DNA from: an uncultured Bacteroidales bacterium
GTDB lineage: Bacteria > Bacteroidota > Bacteroidia > Bacteroidales > FEN-979
Assembly (NCBI GenBank): GCA_903875045.1
Contig: CAIQUS010000094.1
Location: 1 to 64,000, forward strand
Direction of reading: 5' to 3'
Length of the DNA stretch: 64,000 nt
Part shown: positions 17,182 through 25,843 of the stretch, piece by piece
Layout: each line of letters opens with the position of its first letter
Position numbering within the stretch: position 1 is the first letter of the stretch
The notes under the pieces: model-generated
The model's database searches: none
Seen by the model: the letters and a program-made list of their open reading frames with translations, nothing else
Told to the model about the DNA's origin: nothing
Made by a program: the position numbers and the translations under genes

Positions 17182-17310
17182 ATGGCTGACAAATCCAACG
17201 CCCCTCCAAAAAGTTGTTTATTCATCAAATCACCATTTAAAAAATTGTTAAACCGCAAAGAACGCAATGAAAACGCAAGAATCAGAATCACTTTAAATTT
17301 AAACACATGA
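17182..17310 (+). CDS. Possible 42-residue small protein overlapping the next gene
   Basis: An ATG 16 bp after a TATTTTTG box opens a 42-codon frame that begins MADKSNAPPKSCLFIKSPFK, is basic (about ten Lys/Arg), and ends in TGA. Its stop overlaps the next ATG as ATGA, the usual geometry of translational coupling. No family is recognised. It could be a leader peptide, a real small protein, or chance. No other evidence of coding is visible. Confidence 0.35.
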   Translation: MADKSNAPPKSCLFIKSPFKKLLNRKERNENARIRITLNLNT

Positions 17311-18341
17311 AAGCAAAATTCAATCTTTCGCAGTATTCTTTCATACTGCTTTTATGCCTTGTAACATTTCTCTTACCACCCTCGGTTAACGCCCAGCGAA
17401 AAGGCGAACGCCCTTCCGGGGGACAGGGTCGCACAGCAGGTGCAAAATCAGCGGGAACCCAGTCAAGAACAAATACAAGGGAGACCCAGCAACAAAGGAC
17501 CCGCCCTTCAGATGCTAAAAAACCATCGGGTGTATCGAATCAACCGGCAACCAGAGAATCAGGTAACCAGCGAACCCGTGAAACCCAGAAGGAAGGGGGC
17601 AACAATGTGTCGACCGGCAACAAATCAAATGTTTCCACGGGCAATAGAACCAACGTTTCCGGTGGCAATAAAACCAACGTGTCTACTGGGAACAGGACAA
17701 ACGTAAGCGGGAATAACGTAAACGTTGACAACAGCCAGAAAAATGTGAACGTGAATGTTAACAACAGCAGAAATGTGAATGTCAACAACCGCAATACCGT
17801 CGTGATCGCAAATCCCAGGCCCTATACGAGGCCGCCGTATGCTTATGGTGGTCACAGTTATTACAGTTACCATCCTTACCATTATCATCCATATCAGCCG
17901 TATCATTGGGGTCCGATGTGGCATCCGATGGGTTTTTTCATCACTACTCTTGCAGTTACTGCAATGATAGTCACCGTCGCCAACCAGCAGTATCACTACG
18001 ATCAGGGTGTGTATTATGTAGCCAGCAATGGCGGGTATACTGTTGTACCAGCTCCGGTCGGGGCCACTATTACAACATTGCCTCCGGGTTCTCAGACAGT
18101 TGTGATTAACGAAACTACCAATAATTATTATTACGGTGGCACCTATTATGAAAAATCCGGGGAAGTGTACACAGTTGTTCCACCCACTGCCGGAACTGTA
18201 GTGGAAAAGTTACCCGAAGGCGGAAAAGAGGTTAAAATTGGCGATGTGACGTACGTTCAGGTTGGGGAAACCTATTATCAGCCGACCCAGAAGGATGGCA
18301 AGGATGTTTATGAGGTCGTTGATGTCAAGGATGATAAATAA
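17307..18341 (+). CDS. Low-complexity exported protein (DUF6515-like)
   Basis: This 344-residue protein has a signal peptide (MKAKFNLSQYSFILLLCLVT, cleaved near NAQ). Next come a Gln/Arg/Thr/Gly-rich segment and a block of 8-residue repeats around residues 100-140 (NVSTGNKS, NVSTGNRT, NVSGGNKT, NVSTGNRT). After an Asn/Val-rich stretch there is a His/Tyr/Pro-rich stretch (YHPYHYHPYQPYHWGP) and one hydrophobic helix (FFITTLAVTAMIVTVA). The C-terminal half holds two related domains (YYVASNGGYTVVPAPVGATI and YYEKSGEVYTVVPPTAGTVV), as in DUF6515 proteins. Function is unknown; an envelope location is inferred. Confidence 0.78.
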   Translation: MKAKFNLSQYSFILLLCLVTFLLPPSVNAQRKGERPSGGQGRTAGAKSAGTQSRTNTRETQQQRTRPSDAKKPSGVSNQPATRESGNQRTRETQKEGGNNVSTGNKSNVSTGNRTNVSGGNKTNVSTGNRTNVSGNNVNVDNSQKNVNVNVNNSRNVNVNNRNTVVIANPRPYTRPPYAYGGHSYYSYHPYHYHPYQPYHWGPMWHPMGFFITTLAVTAMIVTVANQQYHYDQGVYYVASNGGYTVVPAPVGATITTLPPGSQTVVINETTNNYYYGGTYYEKSGEVYTVVPPTAGTVVEKLPEGGKEVKIGDVTYVQVGETYYQPTQKDGKDVYEVVDVKDDK

Positions 18342-18405
18342 ACCCTAGAAATTGAGGTTGGGTAAAGGAGATCTTTCAACCCTGAAAAACCCGGCACCGC
18401 TTCTT

Positions 18406-19215
18406 TCAATGTTTGTGAAAAACATAATGCGAATGATAATGTTTGTGCACCTCTTCGCCATGTTTATGCACATGCTCATGAATGAGGTTCATGCTGATCA
18501 GAAACTCCTCATCGTTTAGAATCCCGGAAGCAGTCCCGGTTTTCCGAAGTGTGTGCTCCTCCGAAAGTACCGCCACCCTTGGTTGTAAATGGTCAACCAG
18601 ATCAAGATGGTGGGTTGTGAAAATAATCGTTTTTCCTGCACGGTTGAGTTCAAGCAGCAACCCGGTGAAAAATGTTTGTGTTTTTGGATCAAGATTGGCC
18701 AACGGTTCATCAACCAGCAATACTTCCGGGTTCATGGTGAGTATCGATGCAATGGCCACTTTCTTTTTTTCTCCTCCGGAAAGCAAATAAACCGGACGTT
18801 CTTTCAAATACCCGATGTCGAGAAACAACAAAGTTTGTTCAGCCCGTTCCCGGGCGGTTTCCAATGGAAGATTCAGTTGCAGCGGAGCAAACAGCAGTTC
18901 ATCAAAAACTGTGGGACAAAACAATTGTACATCCGGATTTTGAAAAATATAGCCTATCTTTTGCCGGAACTGGGATCCGAAATTTGTATCACGCATCGAT
19001 TTTTCGGTCACCGGAGTCCCATTGAAAAGTGTTTCCCCCGAATCCGGAAAAATGAGCCCGTTCAGAATGTGAAGCAAGGTTGATTTACCACTGCCGTTCT
19101 GCCCGATGATACAAAACATCTCTCCTTTCTTAATCGAAAGATTTATATCGGAAAGGGCAGGTATTTTGCCGAAATAAGAATAATTAACATGTTTTAGTGA
19201 AATAATCTCGTCCAT
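18406..19215 (-). CDS. cbiO: Ni/Co ECF transporter ATPase (CbiO type) with a His-rich tail
   Basis: This 269-residue ABC ATPase has Walker A GQNGSGKST (near 38-46), signature LSGGEKKKVAIA, Walker B VLLVDEPLANLDP and the switch His in FTTHHLD. It powers metal uptake with CbiQ and CbiM. From about residue 247 it has a His-rich tail (HEHVHKHGEEVHKHYHSHYV), which is absent from typical CbiO proteins and could bind or store Ni/Co in the cytoplasm. It is the last gene of the operon, 8 bp after cbiQ. Confidence 0.92.
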   Translation of the reverse strand: MDEIISLKHVNYSYFGKIPALSDINLSIKKGEMFCIIGQNGSGKSTLLHILNGLIFPDSGETLFNGTPVTEKSMRDTNFGSQFRQKIGYIFQNPDVQLFCPTVFDELLFAPLQLNLPLETARERAEQTLLFLDIGYLKERPVYLLSGGEKKKVAIASILTMNPEVLLVDEPLANLDPKTQTFFTGLLLELNRAGKTIIFTTHHLDLVDHLQPRVAVLSEEHTLRKTGTASGILNDEEFLISMNLIHEHVHKHGEEVHKHYHSHYVFHKH

Positions 19216-19223
19216 GATTTTTC

Positions 19224-20150
19224 TTACATAAAAAGTATCCCGATGCCAAAGGCCACTATGACTATAAATGCAAACAAATCTGTTGAATCAACCTGTTTGG
19301 GTGAATGCAAAATGATTTTTCCCTGGTAACCCCTTGAAACCATTGCATACCAGGTATTTTCATAATTGGTCATCGATTTTTTAAAAATATTGAATATCAG
19401 TCCGCCCATCAGTTTTCGGATGGTATTATTCCTGATGTTACCGATCAACCTCGATTTTAATGCAAAGAAAGCCTCTTCGATGGTACGTGAGAGAATAAAA
19501 ATATACTTGTAACCAAGTGTAATGATCATGAGAAAGGTATCTGGCAATCCAATGATTTTAAACGATTTGACAAAGGCCGGGAAAGAAGTGGTAAAAACCA
19601 CCAGCATGGCAAATGAAACTGAATTGAGCACCCTGAGGAAGAGAAGCCATACGACCTGCAATCCCTCGGCTGTAAATCCGATGCATTGAGGAATATGATA
19701 AATCCAGAACTGCGAAGGCTTGCTGAAGCAAATCAGGTTAAAGATGATCTTCCCGGGCGTTATCATATTAAGCGAAGCAGGCCAGATAATGAGAAAGCCG
19801 AAAATAAAAACCAGAAACAAGATCCGCCGGTACACCAGAAAAAGGCTCAATCCGGCAGCGAGAAATAATAAAAAGATAAAGGAAGTTATCAGCATTTGTG
19901 CGATCGGACGATGAACAAAGCTGATCACGATTTCAAAATAGATCAGTGAAAGGAGTTTGACACCTGGATGGATCCTTTGAAAAAAATTTTGTCTGCCCGA
20001 GTTTTCAGCCTGAAGGTAAATGGATTTCATTGTTACGGCTGCATTGACGATGCTTTTGTTGAGAAAAGAGAGTTGCCCTCTTTTTGCATGCCGCCCTTCC
20101 TGCTGCCCGCCTTCGCTTTGACGCAAATATGCCGGGAGGTTATTTTCCAT
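19224..20150 (-). CDS. cbiQ: Ni/Co ECF transporter transmembrane subunit
   Basis: This 308-residue CbiQ-like membrane protein has several hydrophobic helices (LLSLIYFEIVISFV, ITSFIFLLFLAAGLSLFLV, ILFLVFIFGFLIIWPASL and others). It has a cytoplasmic segment with a YENTWYAMVSRGYQG motif, as in the coupling helices of ECF T-components. The N-terminus before MKSIYLQAE (about 40 residues) is unusually charged; an alternative start at 20027 exists. The first ATG (20150) overlaps the end of the upstream gene by 11 bp, which favours coupling. It joins the CbiO ATPase to the substrate-binding CbiM and PDGLE subunits. Confidence 0.87.
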   Translation of the reverse strand: MENNLPAYLRQSEGGQQEGRHAKRGQLSFLNKSIVNAAVTMKSIYLQAENSGRQNFFQRIHPGVKLLSLIYFEIVISFVHRPIAQMLITSFIFLLFLAAGLSLFLVYRRILFLVFIFGFLIIWPASLNMITPGKIIFNLICFSKPSQFWIYHIPQCIGFTAEGLQVVWLLFLRVLNSVSFAMLVVFTTSFPAFVKSFKIIGLPDTFLMIITLGYKYIFILSRTIEEAFFALKSRLIGNIRNNTIRKLMGGLIFNIFKKSMTNYENTWYAMVSRGYQGKIILHSPKQVDSTDLFAFIVIVAFGIGILFM

Positions 20151-20481
20151 TTCTGATGATCAGTTTGGAAATGAGCAGCATCACCAAATATGTTGCGGTT
20201 GCCCCAACGATTCCGGAAACAATATAATAGCCAGACTGGTGAACAACAGAAGTGTCAGTGCTGTTAACGGTATAATCCGCCAAGGGAGCTTTCCACACAT
20301 TTGAATATTTTGCCAATCCCGCGGGGACATATCCAACAAGTTCTTTCACTGTTTGGGCAGACCATTCGCCCCATGCATCCCCGGCATTGAAAAACATGGG
20401 CAGGAAAATCCCTGCCGGGGTGGCGATGCATAATACCAGGAGGGTGATCAACACTCGGCTTTGGAGTTTATTTATTTTCAT
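20140..20481 (-). CDS. PDGLE-domain protein (CbiN-like subunit)
   Basis: This 113-residue protein has two membrane helices (ITLLVLCIATPAGIFLPMF and YIVSGIVGATATYLVMLLIS) flanking a periplasmic loop with WGEWSAQTVKELVGYVPAGLAK. This is the PDGLE/CbiN-like layout that accompanies CbiM in Ni/Co ECF systems. The ATG overlaps the cbiM stop region by 14 bp and the end overlaps cbiQ by 11 bp. The domain name rests on overall pattern, and the exact PDGLE motif is weak here (KELVGYVPAG). Confidence 0.8.
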   Translation of the reverse strand: MKINKLQSRVLITLLVLCIATPAGIFLPMFFNAGDAWGEWSAQTVKELVGYVPAGLAKYSNVWKAPLADYTVNSTDTSVVHQSGYYIVSGIVGATATYLVMLLISKLIIRNGK

Positions 20482-21166
20482 ATTGCCCCTCTTTCCTGAA
20501 TGCATGGATTAGCCCGGGTTCATTTACAAGAACATAGCGGATGATGAGGGCAGTGATCATCCCTTCGGCAATTCCGAAAAGCAGAAGGTGCTCAATGGCC
20601 ATTGCCGGAATGGCGATGCTCAGGTCATAAGGGCAATACAGGGCTTTTCCATCGGCTGCGGAAGCGATGATGGGTTGTATCCCGAATTCAAAGGCTGTAA
20701 GAATGGCCGTCAGCACCAGGCTCAGGTATCCTGAAATAAACGCCACAAGGAATATCCTCTTTGTTTTTACCGGGTTGTTCCCGGCAAGTTTGAATATATA
20801 CCAGGCCACAAAGGGCATAAAAACGGCCATGTTGAAGCAGTTTGCTCCAATGGCTGTAATCCCGCCATCGCCAAAAACGAGTGCCTGGATGATAAGCGCT
20901 ACCGACACGGCGATCATCGCCGCCCACGGGCCAAACAGGATGGCGATCACAGCGCTGCCGACGGCATGGCCGGTGGTCCCCCCCGGGACGGGCAAATTGA
21001 ACATCATGATAATGAATGAAAAAGCAGCAGCCATTCCAAGATACGGGATGTTACGTACAGAAACCTCCTTTTTAACCTTTCGCACGGCAACCGCGGTTGC
21101 TGCTGCAAAGGCCCCGAATAACGGGATGTAGGTTTGGGGGCTCAGGTAACCATCGGGGATATGCAT
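20468..21166 (-). CDS. cbiM: Ni/Co ECF transporter substrate-binding subunit CbiM/NikM
   Basis: This 232-residue membrane protein begins MHIPDGYLSPQTYIPLFG. In this family the N-terminal Met is removed or buried and His2 coordinates the metal, so the start must be at MHI (21166), not at the in-frame ATG 21232. The TAATTTTG box at 21211-21218 agrees, since transcription would start after 21232. Other family features are NLPVPGGTTGHAVGSAVIAILFGPW and a DGGITAIGANCFNMAVFMPF block. It recognises Ni2+ or Co2+; which one cannot be decided. No B12 riboswitch is present. Confidence 0.92.
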   Translation of the reverse strand: MHIPDGYLSPQTYIPLFGAFAAATAVAVRKVKKEVSVRNIPYLGMAAAFSFIIMMFNLPVPGGTTGHAVGSAVIAILFGPWAAMIAVSVALIIQALVFGDGGITAIGANCFNMAVFMPFVAWYIFKLAGNNPVKTKRIFLVAFISGYLSLVLTAILTAFEFGIQPIIASAADGKALYCPYDLSIAIPAMAIEHLLLFGIAEGMITALIIRYVLVNEPGLIHAFRKEGQYENK

Positions 21167-21210
21167 AATTTCAGAAATGATATCCGTTGTTGCATCACAT
21201 TCGGAAAAGG

Positions 21211-21218
21211 CAAAATTA
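21211..21218 (-). promoter_or_regulatory. Promoter -7 box of the Ni/Co transporter operon
   Basis: TAATTTTG on the minus strand, giving a leader of about 38 nt to the MHI start. No B12 riboswitch and no NikR-type operator are visible in the leader. Confidence 0.5.
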
Positions 21219-21273
21219 GAAAGTATTTTCATTCCTGCAGGTCCTGTCTGAATTCATTTCCCATCAAATTGGT

Positions 21274-21281
21274 TATCTTTG
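21274..21281 (+). promoter_or_regulatory. Promoter -7 box of the gene at 21322
   Basis: TATCTTTG, 41 bp upstream of the ATG and back to back with the cbiM box. Confidence 0.5.
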
Positions 21282-21321
21282 CCAAATAATAATTTGTATA
21301 ACCCAATCAATATTTTATCCA

Positions 21322-21789
21322 ATGAAAAAGTACGTTTTAATAATTTCGATTTTGTTTCTGGGTTCATTCACATGGGCACAATCAAACAAAGAAGAAGTCG
21401 ATCTGGTGCAAGCTGCCTTCGGACGCGAGAAAAAAGCTGTTGTTGCCGATTTCGTCAAACCTTCAGATGCTCAGAAAGATGCATTCTGGAAATTGTACGA
21501 CCAGTACGAAACAGCACGCAAAGATCTTGGAAAACAGCGTATTGCATTGCTTCGTCAATATGCCGACCAATATCTGACCATGACCCCGGTTCAGGCAGAT
21601 GCATGGACAAAAAAGGTGATCGATCTTCAAAAAAAGACCGACAACCTTATCGCTACTTACTATGAAAAGGTAAAATTAGTTTCTGATGGTTTGGTAGCCA
21701 CCCAGTTTTACCAGATCGAAAACTACATCCTTTCCTACATAAGGATGCAGATTTTAGACAATGTACCGTTCGTTGCCAGGCAACCATAA
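21322..21789 (+). CDS. Small exported helical protein, Spy/CpxP-like
   Basis: This 155-residue protein begins with a signal peptide (MKKYVLIISILFLGSFTWAQ). The mature part is almost all amphipathic helix rich in Lys, Asp and Gln, with KPSDAQKDAFWKLYDQYETARKDLGKQR and TMTPVQADAWTKKVID resembling the LTxxQ-type repeats of Spy/CpxP periplasmic chaperones. The family match is only by pattern; a plain hypothetical label is also fair. It is divergent from the Ni/Co importer and has its own promoter and a strong hairpin downstream. Confidence 0.62.
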   Translation: MKKYVLIISILFLGSFTWAQSNKEEVDLVQAAFGREKKAVVADFVKPSDAQKDAFWKLYDQYETARKDLGKQRIALLRQYADQYLTMTPVQADAWTKKVIDLQKKTDNLIATYYEKVKLVSDGLVATQFYQIENYILSYIRMQILDNVPFVARQP

Positions 21790-21838
21790 GTGATTTAATC
21801 ATGTGAGGGTAAATTTTATGTTTACTGTTTCACTACCT

Positions 21839-21890
21839 ACTGCCCTGACCATTTTTATCCACTGATAAAATAGTCAGGGCAGTCATTTTT
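21839..21890 (+). terminator. Long hairpin terminator before ppc
   Basis: An 11-bp stem (ACTGCCCTGAC / GTCAGGGCAGT) extends inward with an AT-rich stem (ATTTTTAT / ATAAAAT) and is followed by CATTTTTATG. The T-run ends right at an ATG at 21891. It most likely terminates the upstream gene; an attenuator role for ppc is possible. Confidence 0.7.
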
Positions 21891-21935
21891 ATGCAGGATA
21901 AAATTTTGCCCCCGGAAGGAAAAAATCCAACCTTT

Positions 21936-24482
21936 ATGTATCCATCAAAAGTTGTCAAAGAATTCGAGAAATTAGTTAGAAACAAGTTTGACATTTATAG
22001 CAGCCTGTTCCTGAACCTGCCTTACAGGAGGGAAAGCAAAATCGGGATATTTATCCCAATGCTCTATCATCATTGCCATGAAGGGCTTGCGTCAGGCAGG
22101 AACCCTGTTGAAATTCTGGATTCATTTTTTTTGAATTATGCCAAAATTGAAACCGAACGTGATAAAATCGATTTCATGTTCAGGGTAATTCAGTACGTTG
22201 AAAGGCAGGTTGTTCTCTATGACAGTGTTGAGGATGCAGCTTTTACCAACCTGCAGGAATTGGGCAATGACCTCTCTATCAAAGATTTTTTCCAGGTACC
22301 GGACAGTAAAAAAAATTCGGACCATCTCATAGAAAAATTGTCAAACTTCAGTGCCCGGCTTGTATTCACTGCACACCCGACACAATTTTATCCACCTGCG
22401 GTACTGGAAATCATCAACAACCTGCGGTCGCTGATTAAAACCAACCAAATCAATGAAATTGACCTTACATTGCAACAACTTGGGTTAACTTCATTGATCA
22501 ATTCCCAAAAGCCCACCCCCGTTGACGAGGCAAAAAATATCATCTACTTTCTGGAAAAGGTATACTATGATGCGGTCGGTGAAATTTACACCTATATTAA
22601 AGAAAAAGTCGGAAACAACGATTTTAACAACCCAAACATTATAAAGCTGGGGTTTTGGCCGGGTGGCGACAGGGATGGCAACCCGTTTGTAACTTCCGAA
22701 ATAACGATGAATGTGGCAGATGAACTCCGAATGACCCTGATGAAATGTTATTATACCGACGTTCAAGGCCTTCAGAAAAAACTCACTTTCAGGGAAATAG
22801 AGAATATACTTCACGACCTGTCCGAAAGATTGTACAACCTGATGTTCGATCCCGAAAAATTCATCCGTTATGAAGAAATCATCAAACCCCTTGATACCAT
22901 CAGAGGATTATTGGTAAATAAATATCATGGAATATACCTGAAGGACCTTGATCACTTTATTGATAAAGTCAACATATTCCGAACACATTTTGCCACGCTT
23001 GATATCAGGCAGGACCATCGCATACACAAACAAGTGATAGAAGCAGTTCTTAAAAAAGAAAGGATTATTTCCGCGAGTTTGATGGAACTTGGGAAAGATG
23101 AATTGATCAGCATTCTGATCCGCAAAGACCTGCACATTACAAATCCCGCTTATGATGAGGAGATTGTGAATGAGACCATCCGGAATATTAATCAATTGAA
23201 AACAATTCAGCAAAAAAACGGCGAAGAGGGCTGTAACAGGTATGTAATCAGCAATTCAGAGGATATTTTTTCTATCCTTTTTGTGTACGGGCTTTTCAGA
23301 TGGTGCAACGGGAACAATCAAGATATACCCTTCGATTTTATCCCGCTTTTTGAGTCGATGGAGGGTATGAAAAACTCTGAAATGATCATGCAGGAGCTGT
23401 TTGATATTCCGGAATACCGATCCCATATTTCCCACAGAGAGGAAAAACAGACCATCATGCTGGGTTTTTCCGATGGCACCAAAGACGGAGGTTACCTGAA
23501 AGCAAACTGGGAAATATTTAAAACCAAGGAAAAATTATCGATCCTCTGCGGAAACAACAGCATCAAGGCCATTTTCTTTGATGGCCGGGGCGGGCCCCCT
23601 GCACGTGGGGGAGGTAAAACCCATCGTTTCTATGCAGCACAAAGCAATATCATTGCCAACCATGAAATTCAACTCACCATCCAGGGGCAAACCATTACGA
23701 GTAAATATGGAACGAAAGAACAATTTATTCATCATTGCGAACAGCTTCTTTCGGCAGGATTATCCAGAATTTTTTTTGAGACCGGAAATATTATCCCTGA
23801 AGCATCAGCCTCTTTGCTGGAAGAACTGGCAACAATCAGTTTTAAAAAATACAGTGACCTGAAAGAGCATAAAATGTTCATTCCGTATCTTGAAAACAGA
23901 AGTACGCTCAAATATTATGATAAGGCCAATATCGGAAGCAGGCCCGGCAAAAGAGGAAATGCCAAAAAATTAGAACTGACTGACCTGAGAGCTATTTCAT
24001 TTGTTGGTTCATGGAGCCAGCAGAAGCAAAATGTTCCTGGGTATTTCGGTACCGGAACAGCCATTCAAACCTTGATAAAAAAAGGCAAACTGGAAGATCT
24101 GAAGAAGCTATTCGAGGAAGTCCCTTTCTTTAAAACCCTTATGCTTAACAGTATGATGTCTTTGTCAAAATCAAATTTCGCGTTAACTGCCTACATGAAG
24201 GAAGATGAGGAATACAAAGATTTCTGGACAATCCTGTTTGAAGAATACAAACTGACAGTTGAGATGCTGCTGGTTATTTCCGGCTTTACCATGTTAATGG
24301 AAGAAGAACCAATTTCGAGGGAATCAATCAAAATCAGGGAGAAGATTGTTTTGCCTTTATTGGTTATTCAGCAATACGCGCTGCAAAAAATCAGTGCGAA
24401 TTCCGTCAATATTGATTTTTATGAAAAATTAGTTACCAGGTCGTTATATGGAAATATCAATGCGAGCAGAAACTCCGTGTAA
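21936..24482 (+). CDS. ppc: Phosphoenolpyruvate carboxylase
   Basis: This 848-residue enzyme fixes bicarbonate onto PEP to give oxaloacetate. Visible motifs are FTAHPTQFYPPAV (catalytic His region), FWPGGDRDGNPFVT, TLDIRQDHRIH, FFDGRGGPPARGGGKTHRF (the mobile Gly-rich loop) and GSRPGKRGNAKKLELTDLRAI with SWSQQKQNVPGYFGTG near the C-terminus. The ATG at 21936 is preferred because the upstream in-frame ATG (21891) touches the T-run of the preceding terminator; 21891 remains possible (863 residues). Oxaloacetate from this enzyme would feed the aspartate pathway encoded next door. The end overlaps the next gene. Confidence 0.9.
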   Translation: MYPSKVVKEFEKLVRNKFDIYSSLFLNLPYRRESKIGIFIPMLYHHCHEGLASGRNPVEILDSFFLNYAKIETERDKIDFMFRVIQYVERQVVLYDSVEDAAFTNLQELGNDLSIKDFFQVPDSKKNSDHLIEKLSNFSARLVFTAHPTQFYPPAVLEIINNLRSLIKTNQINEIDLTLQQLGLTSLINSQKPTPVDEAKNIIYFLEKVYYDAVGEIYTYIKEKVGNNDFNNPNIIKLGFWPGGDRDGNPFVTSEITMNVADELRMTLMKCYYTDVQGLQKKLTFREIENILHDLSERLYNLMFDPEKFIRYEEIIKPLDTIRGLLVNKYHGIYLKDLDHFIDKVNIFRTHFATLDIRQDHRIHKQVIEAVLKKERIISASLMELGKDELISILIRKDLHITNPAYDEEIVNETIRNINQLKTIQQKNGEEGCNRYVISNSEDIFSILFVYGLFRWCNGNNQDIPFDFIPLFESMEGMKNSEMIMQELFDIPEYRSHISHREEKQTIMLGFSDGTKDGGYLKANWEIFKTKEKLSILCGNNSIKAIFFDGRGGPPARGGGKTHRFYAAQSNIIANHEIQLTIQGQTITSKYGTKEQFIHHCEQLLSAGLSRIFFETGNIIPEASASLLEELATISFKKYSDLKEHKMFIPYLENRSTLKYYDKANIGSRPGKRGNAKKLELTDLRAISFVGSWSQQKQNVPGYFGTGTAIQTLIKKGKLEDLKKLFEEVPFFKTLMLNSMMSLSKSNFALTAYMKEDEEYKDFWTILFEEYKLTVEMLLVISGFTMLMEEEPISRESIKIREKIVLPLLVIQQYALQKISANSVNIDFYEKLVTRSLYGNINASRNSV

Positions 24483-25767
24483 AATCACCATCATGATTTG
24501 GTGGGCATTGATCTTGCCTTTTACCGCTATCCATGCCCAAACACCACCTACAACCTTCAGGCAGGACGATGTATGGAGCATCTTCACCAGAGCAAAGAAT
24601 AATGCCAGGCGCGACAGCATCTCCGACAAACCTCTGGAACTGTTCAAACCATATTTTGCAATAACCCCCTTTATCGGCTACAATCCTGCTTATGGGATGC
24701 TGATCGGCGTTGGCAGCTCTATCGGTATTTACCTGGGTGATCCCAAAACAACTCCGATATCCGCAACTTCGGTCGTCATCAATTTCACCTCCAAGGCCCA
24801 GAAAATTTTCAATTTACGAACCAATATCATCACCAGTAAATCCCGGTTCATTTTTCGTGGTGACTGGCGCTTCCTCATCTTTTCACAGCCTACCTACGGA
24901 CTGGGATCAGGGATTAAACATTCAGGCAGCGGAGGGATTATTTTTGGTGACGGAGGACAGGCAGATCCATATTCAGGGGAAACCCAGCCCATCAATTATG
25001 ACTACATCCGCCTGTACGAAACAGTTTATTTCAGGTTAACAGGAAAGTTTTATATTGGTTTTGGATATTGTCTCGACAAGTTTTCAAAAATCAAAGACCA
25101 CAAGTTGAACCTGGATACAAACCCTGCACAGATCACCAGCCATTACAAGTATTCCATTGACAATGGCTTTAACCCCGACAGGCAAACCATGTCCGGAATC
25201 AGTCTGGAGTTGCTGTTGGACAGCAGGGACAATACCATTCGTCCGACCGAGGGTTATTTTGCCAACTTCGCAGTAAGGCCCAATTTTACCTTTCTTGGTA
25301 GTTCCATGAACAGTCTGATGTTTAATACCGAATTCAGAACCTTCGTTACCTTCTCCAGACAACGCCACGATCACCTCATCGGATTCTGGTACATTGGCCA
25401 GTTTACCCGGAAGGGTACCGTGCCTTATCTCGGTTTGCCGGCTATTGGCTGGGACATGTACAACCGCCAGGGAAGGGGGTATGTTCAGGGCAGCATCAGG
25501 GGAGTAAGCTTTATTTATGGTGAAACGGAATACAGGTTCCCGATCAGCCGTCGTACAGGCATCTTGGGAGGCGTTTTATTTGTCAATGCAACAACGGCCA
25601 GTTCCGATGATGAAACACGAAGCCTTTTCGAATACATTGATCCGGCAGCAGGATTGGGACTGAGGGTGATGTTCAACCGGAAAACCTTATCGAACCTCTC
25701 CATCGATTGCGGGTTCGGTTCAAATGGCAGCATAGGTGTCTATTTCAACCTCAACGAAACATTTTGA
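24448..25767 (+). CDS. BamA/TamA-family outer-membrane barrel protein (paralogue of 38261)
   Basis: A protein of about 439 residues with an export signal (IMIWWALILPFTAIHAQ) and no clear POTRA domain. The body is a barrel-type domain related to surface-antigen D15 proteins: ITPFIGYNPAYGMLIGVGSS, DWRFLIFSQPTYGLGSG, LLLDSRDNTIRPTEGYFANF and YRFPISRRTGILGGVLFVN, ending in a Phe (FNLNETF). These blocks match the gene at 38261-39571. The start is uncertain: ATG 24448 and ATG 24460 overlap ppc, while ATG 24493 gives a signal with no positive N-region. Probably an outer-membrane protein; substrate unknown. Confidence 0.75.
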   Translation: MEISMRAETPCKITIMIWWALILPFTAIHAQTPPTTFRQDDVWSIFTRAKNNARRDSISDKPLELFKPYFAITPFIGYNPAYGMLIGVGSSIGIYLGDPKTTPISATSVVINFTSKAQKIFNLRTNIITSKSRFIFRGDWRFLIFSQPTYGLGSGIKHSGSGGIIFGDGGQADPYSGETQPINYDYIRLYETVYFRLTGKFYIGFGYCLDKFSKIKDHKLNLDTNPAQITSHYKYSIDNGFNPDRQTMSGISLELLLDSRDNTIRPTEGYFANFAVRPNFTFLGSSMNSLMFNTEFRTFVTFSRQRHDHLIGFWYIGQFTRKGTVPYLGLPAIGWDMYNRQGRGYVQGSIRGVSFIYGETEYRFPISRRTGILGGVLFVNATTASSDDETRSLFEYIDPAAGLGLRVMFNRKTLSNLSIDCGFGSNGSIGVYFNLNETF

Positions 25768-25804
25768 TCCCGGATGGTGGGTTTTTATGTTAGTTCTGCT
25801 TTCG

Positions 25805-25812
25805 TACCTTTG
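25805..25812 (+). promoter_or_regulatory. Promoter -7 box of the aspartokinase-lysA operon
   Basis: TACCTTTG, 32 bp upstream of the ATG; the -33 position has only a T-rich GTTTTT. Confidence 0.5.
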
Positions 25813-25843
25813 TAATATTCTTTGAATTATAATTTTACCTGCA

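Noticed and set aside
21167-21321. Cobalamin riboswitch upstream of cbiM
   Set aside because: The expected B12-box (GCCACTG-type) core and a long structured leader are absent; the leader after the TAATTTTG box is only about 38 nt.
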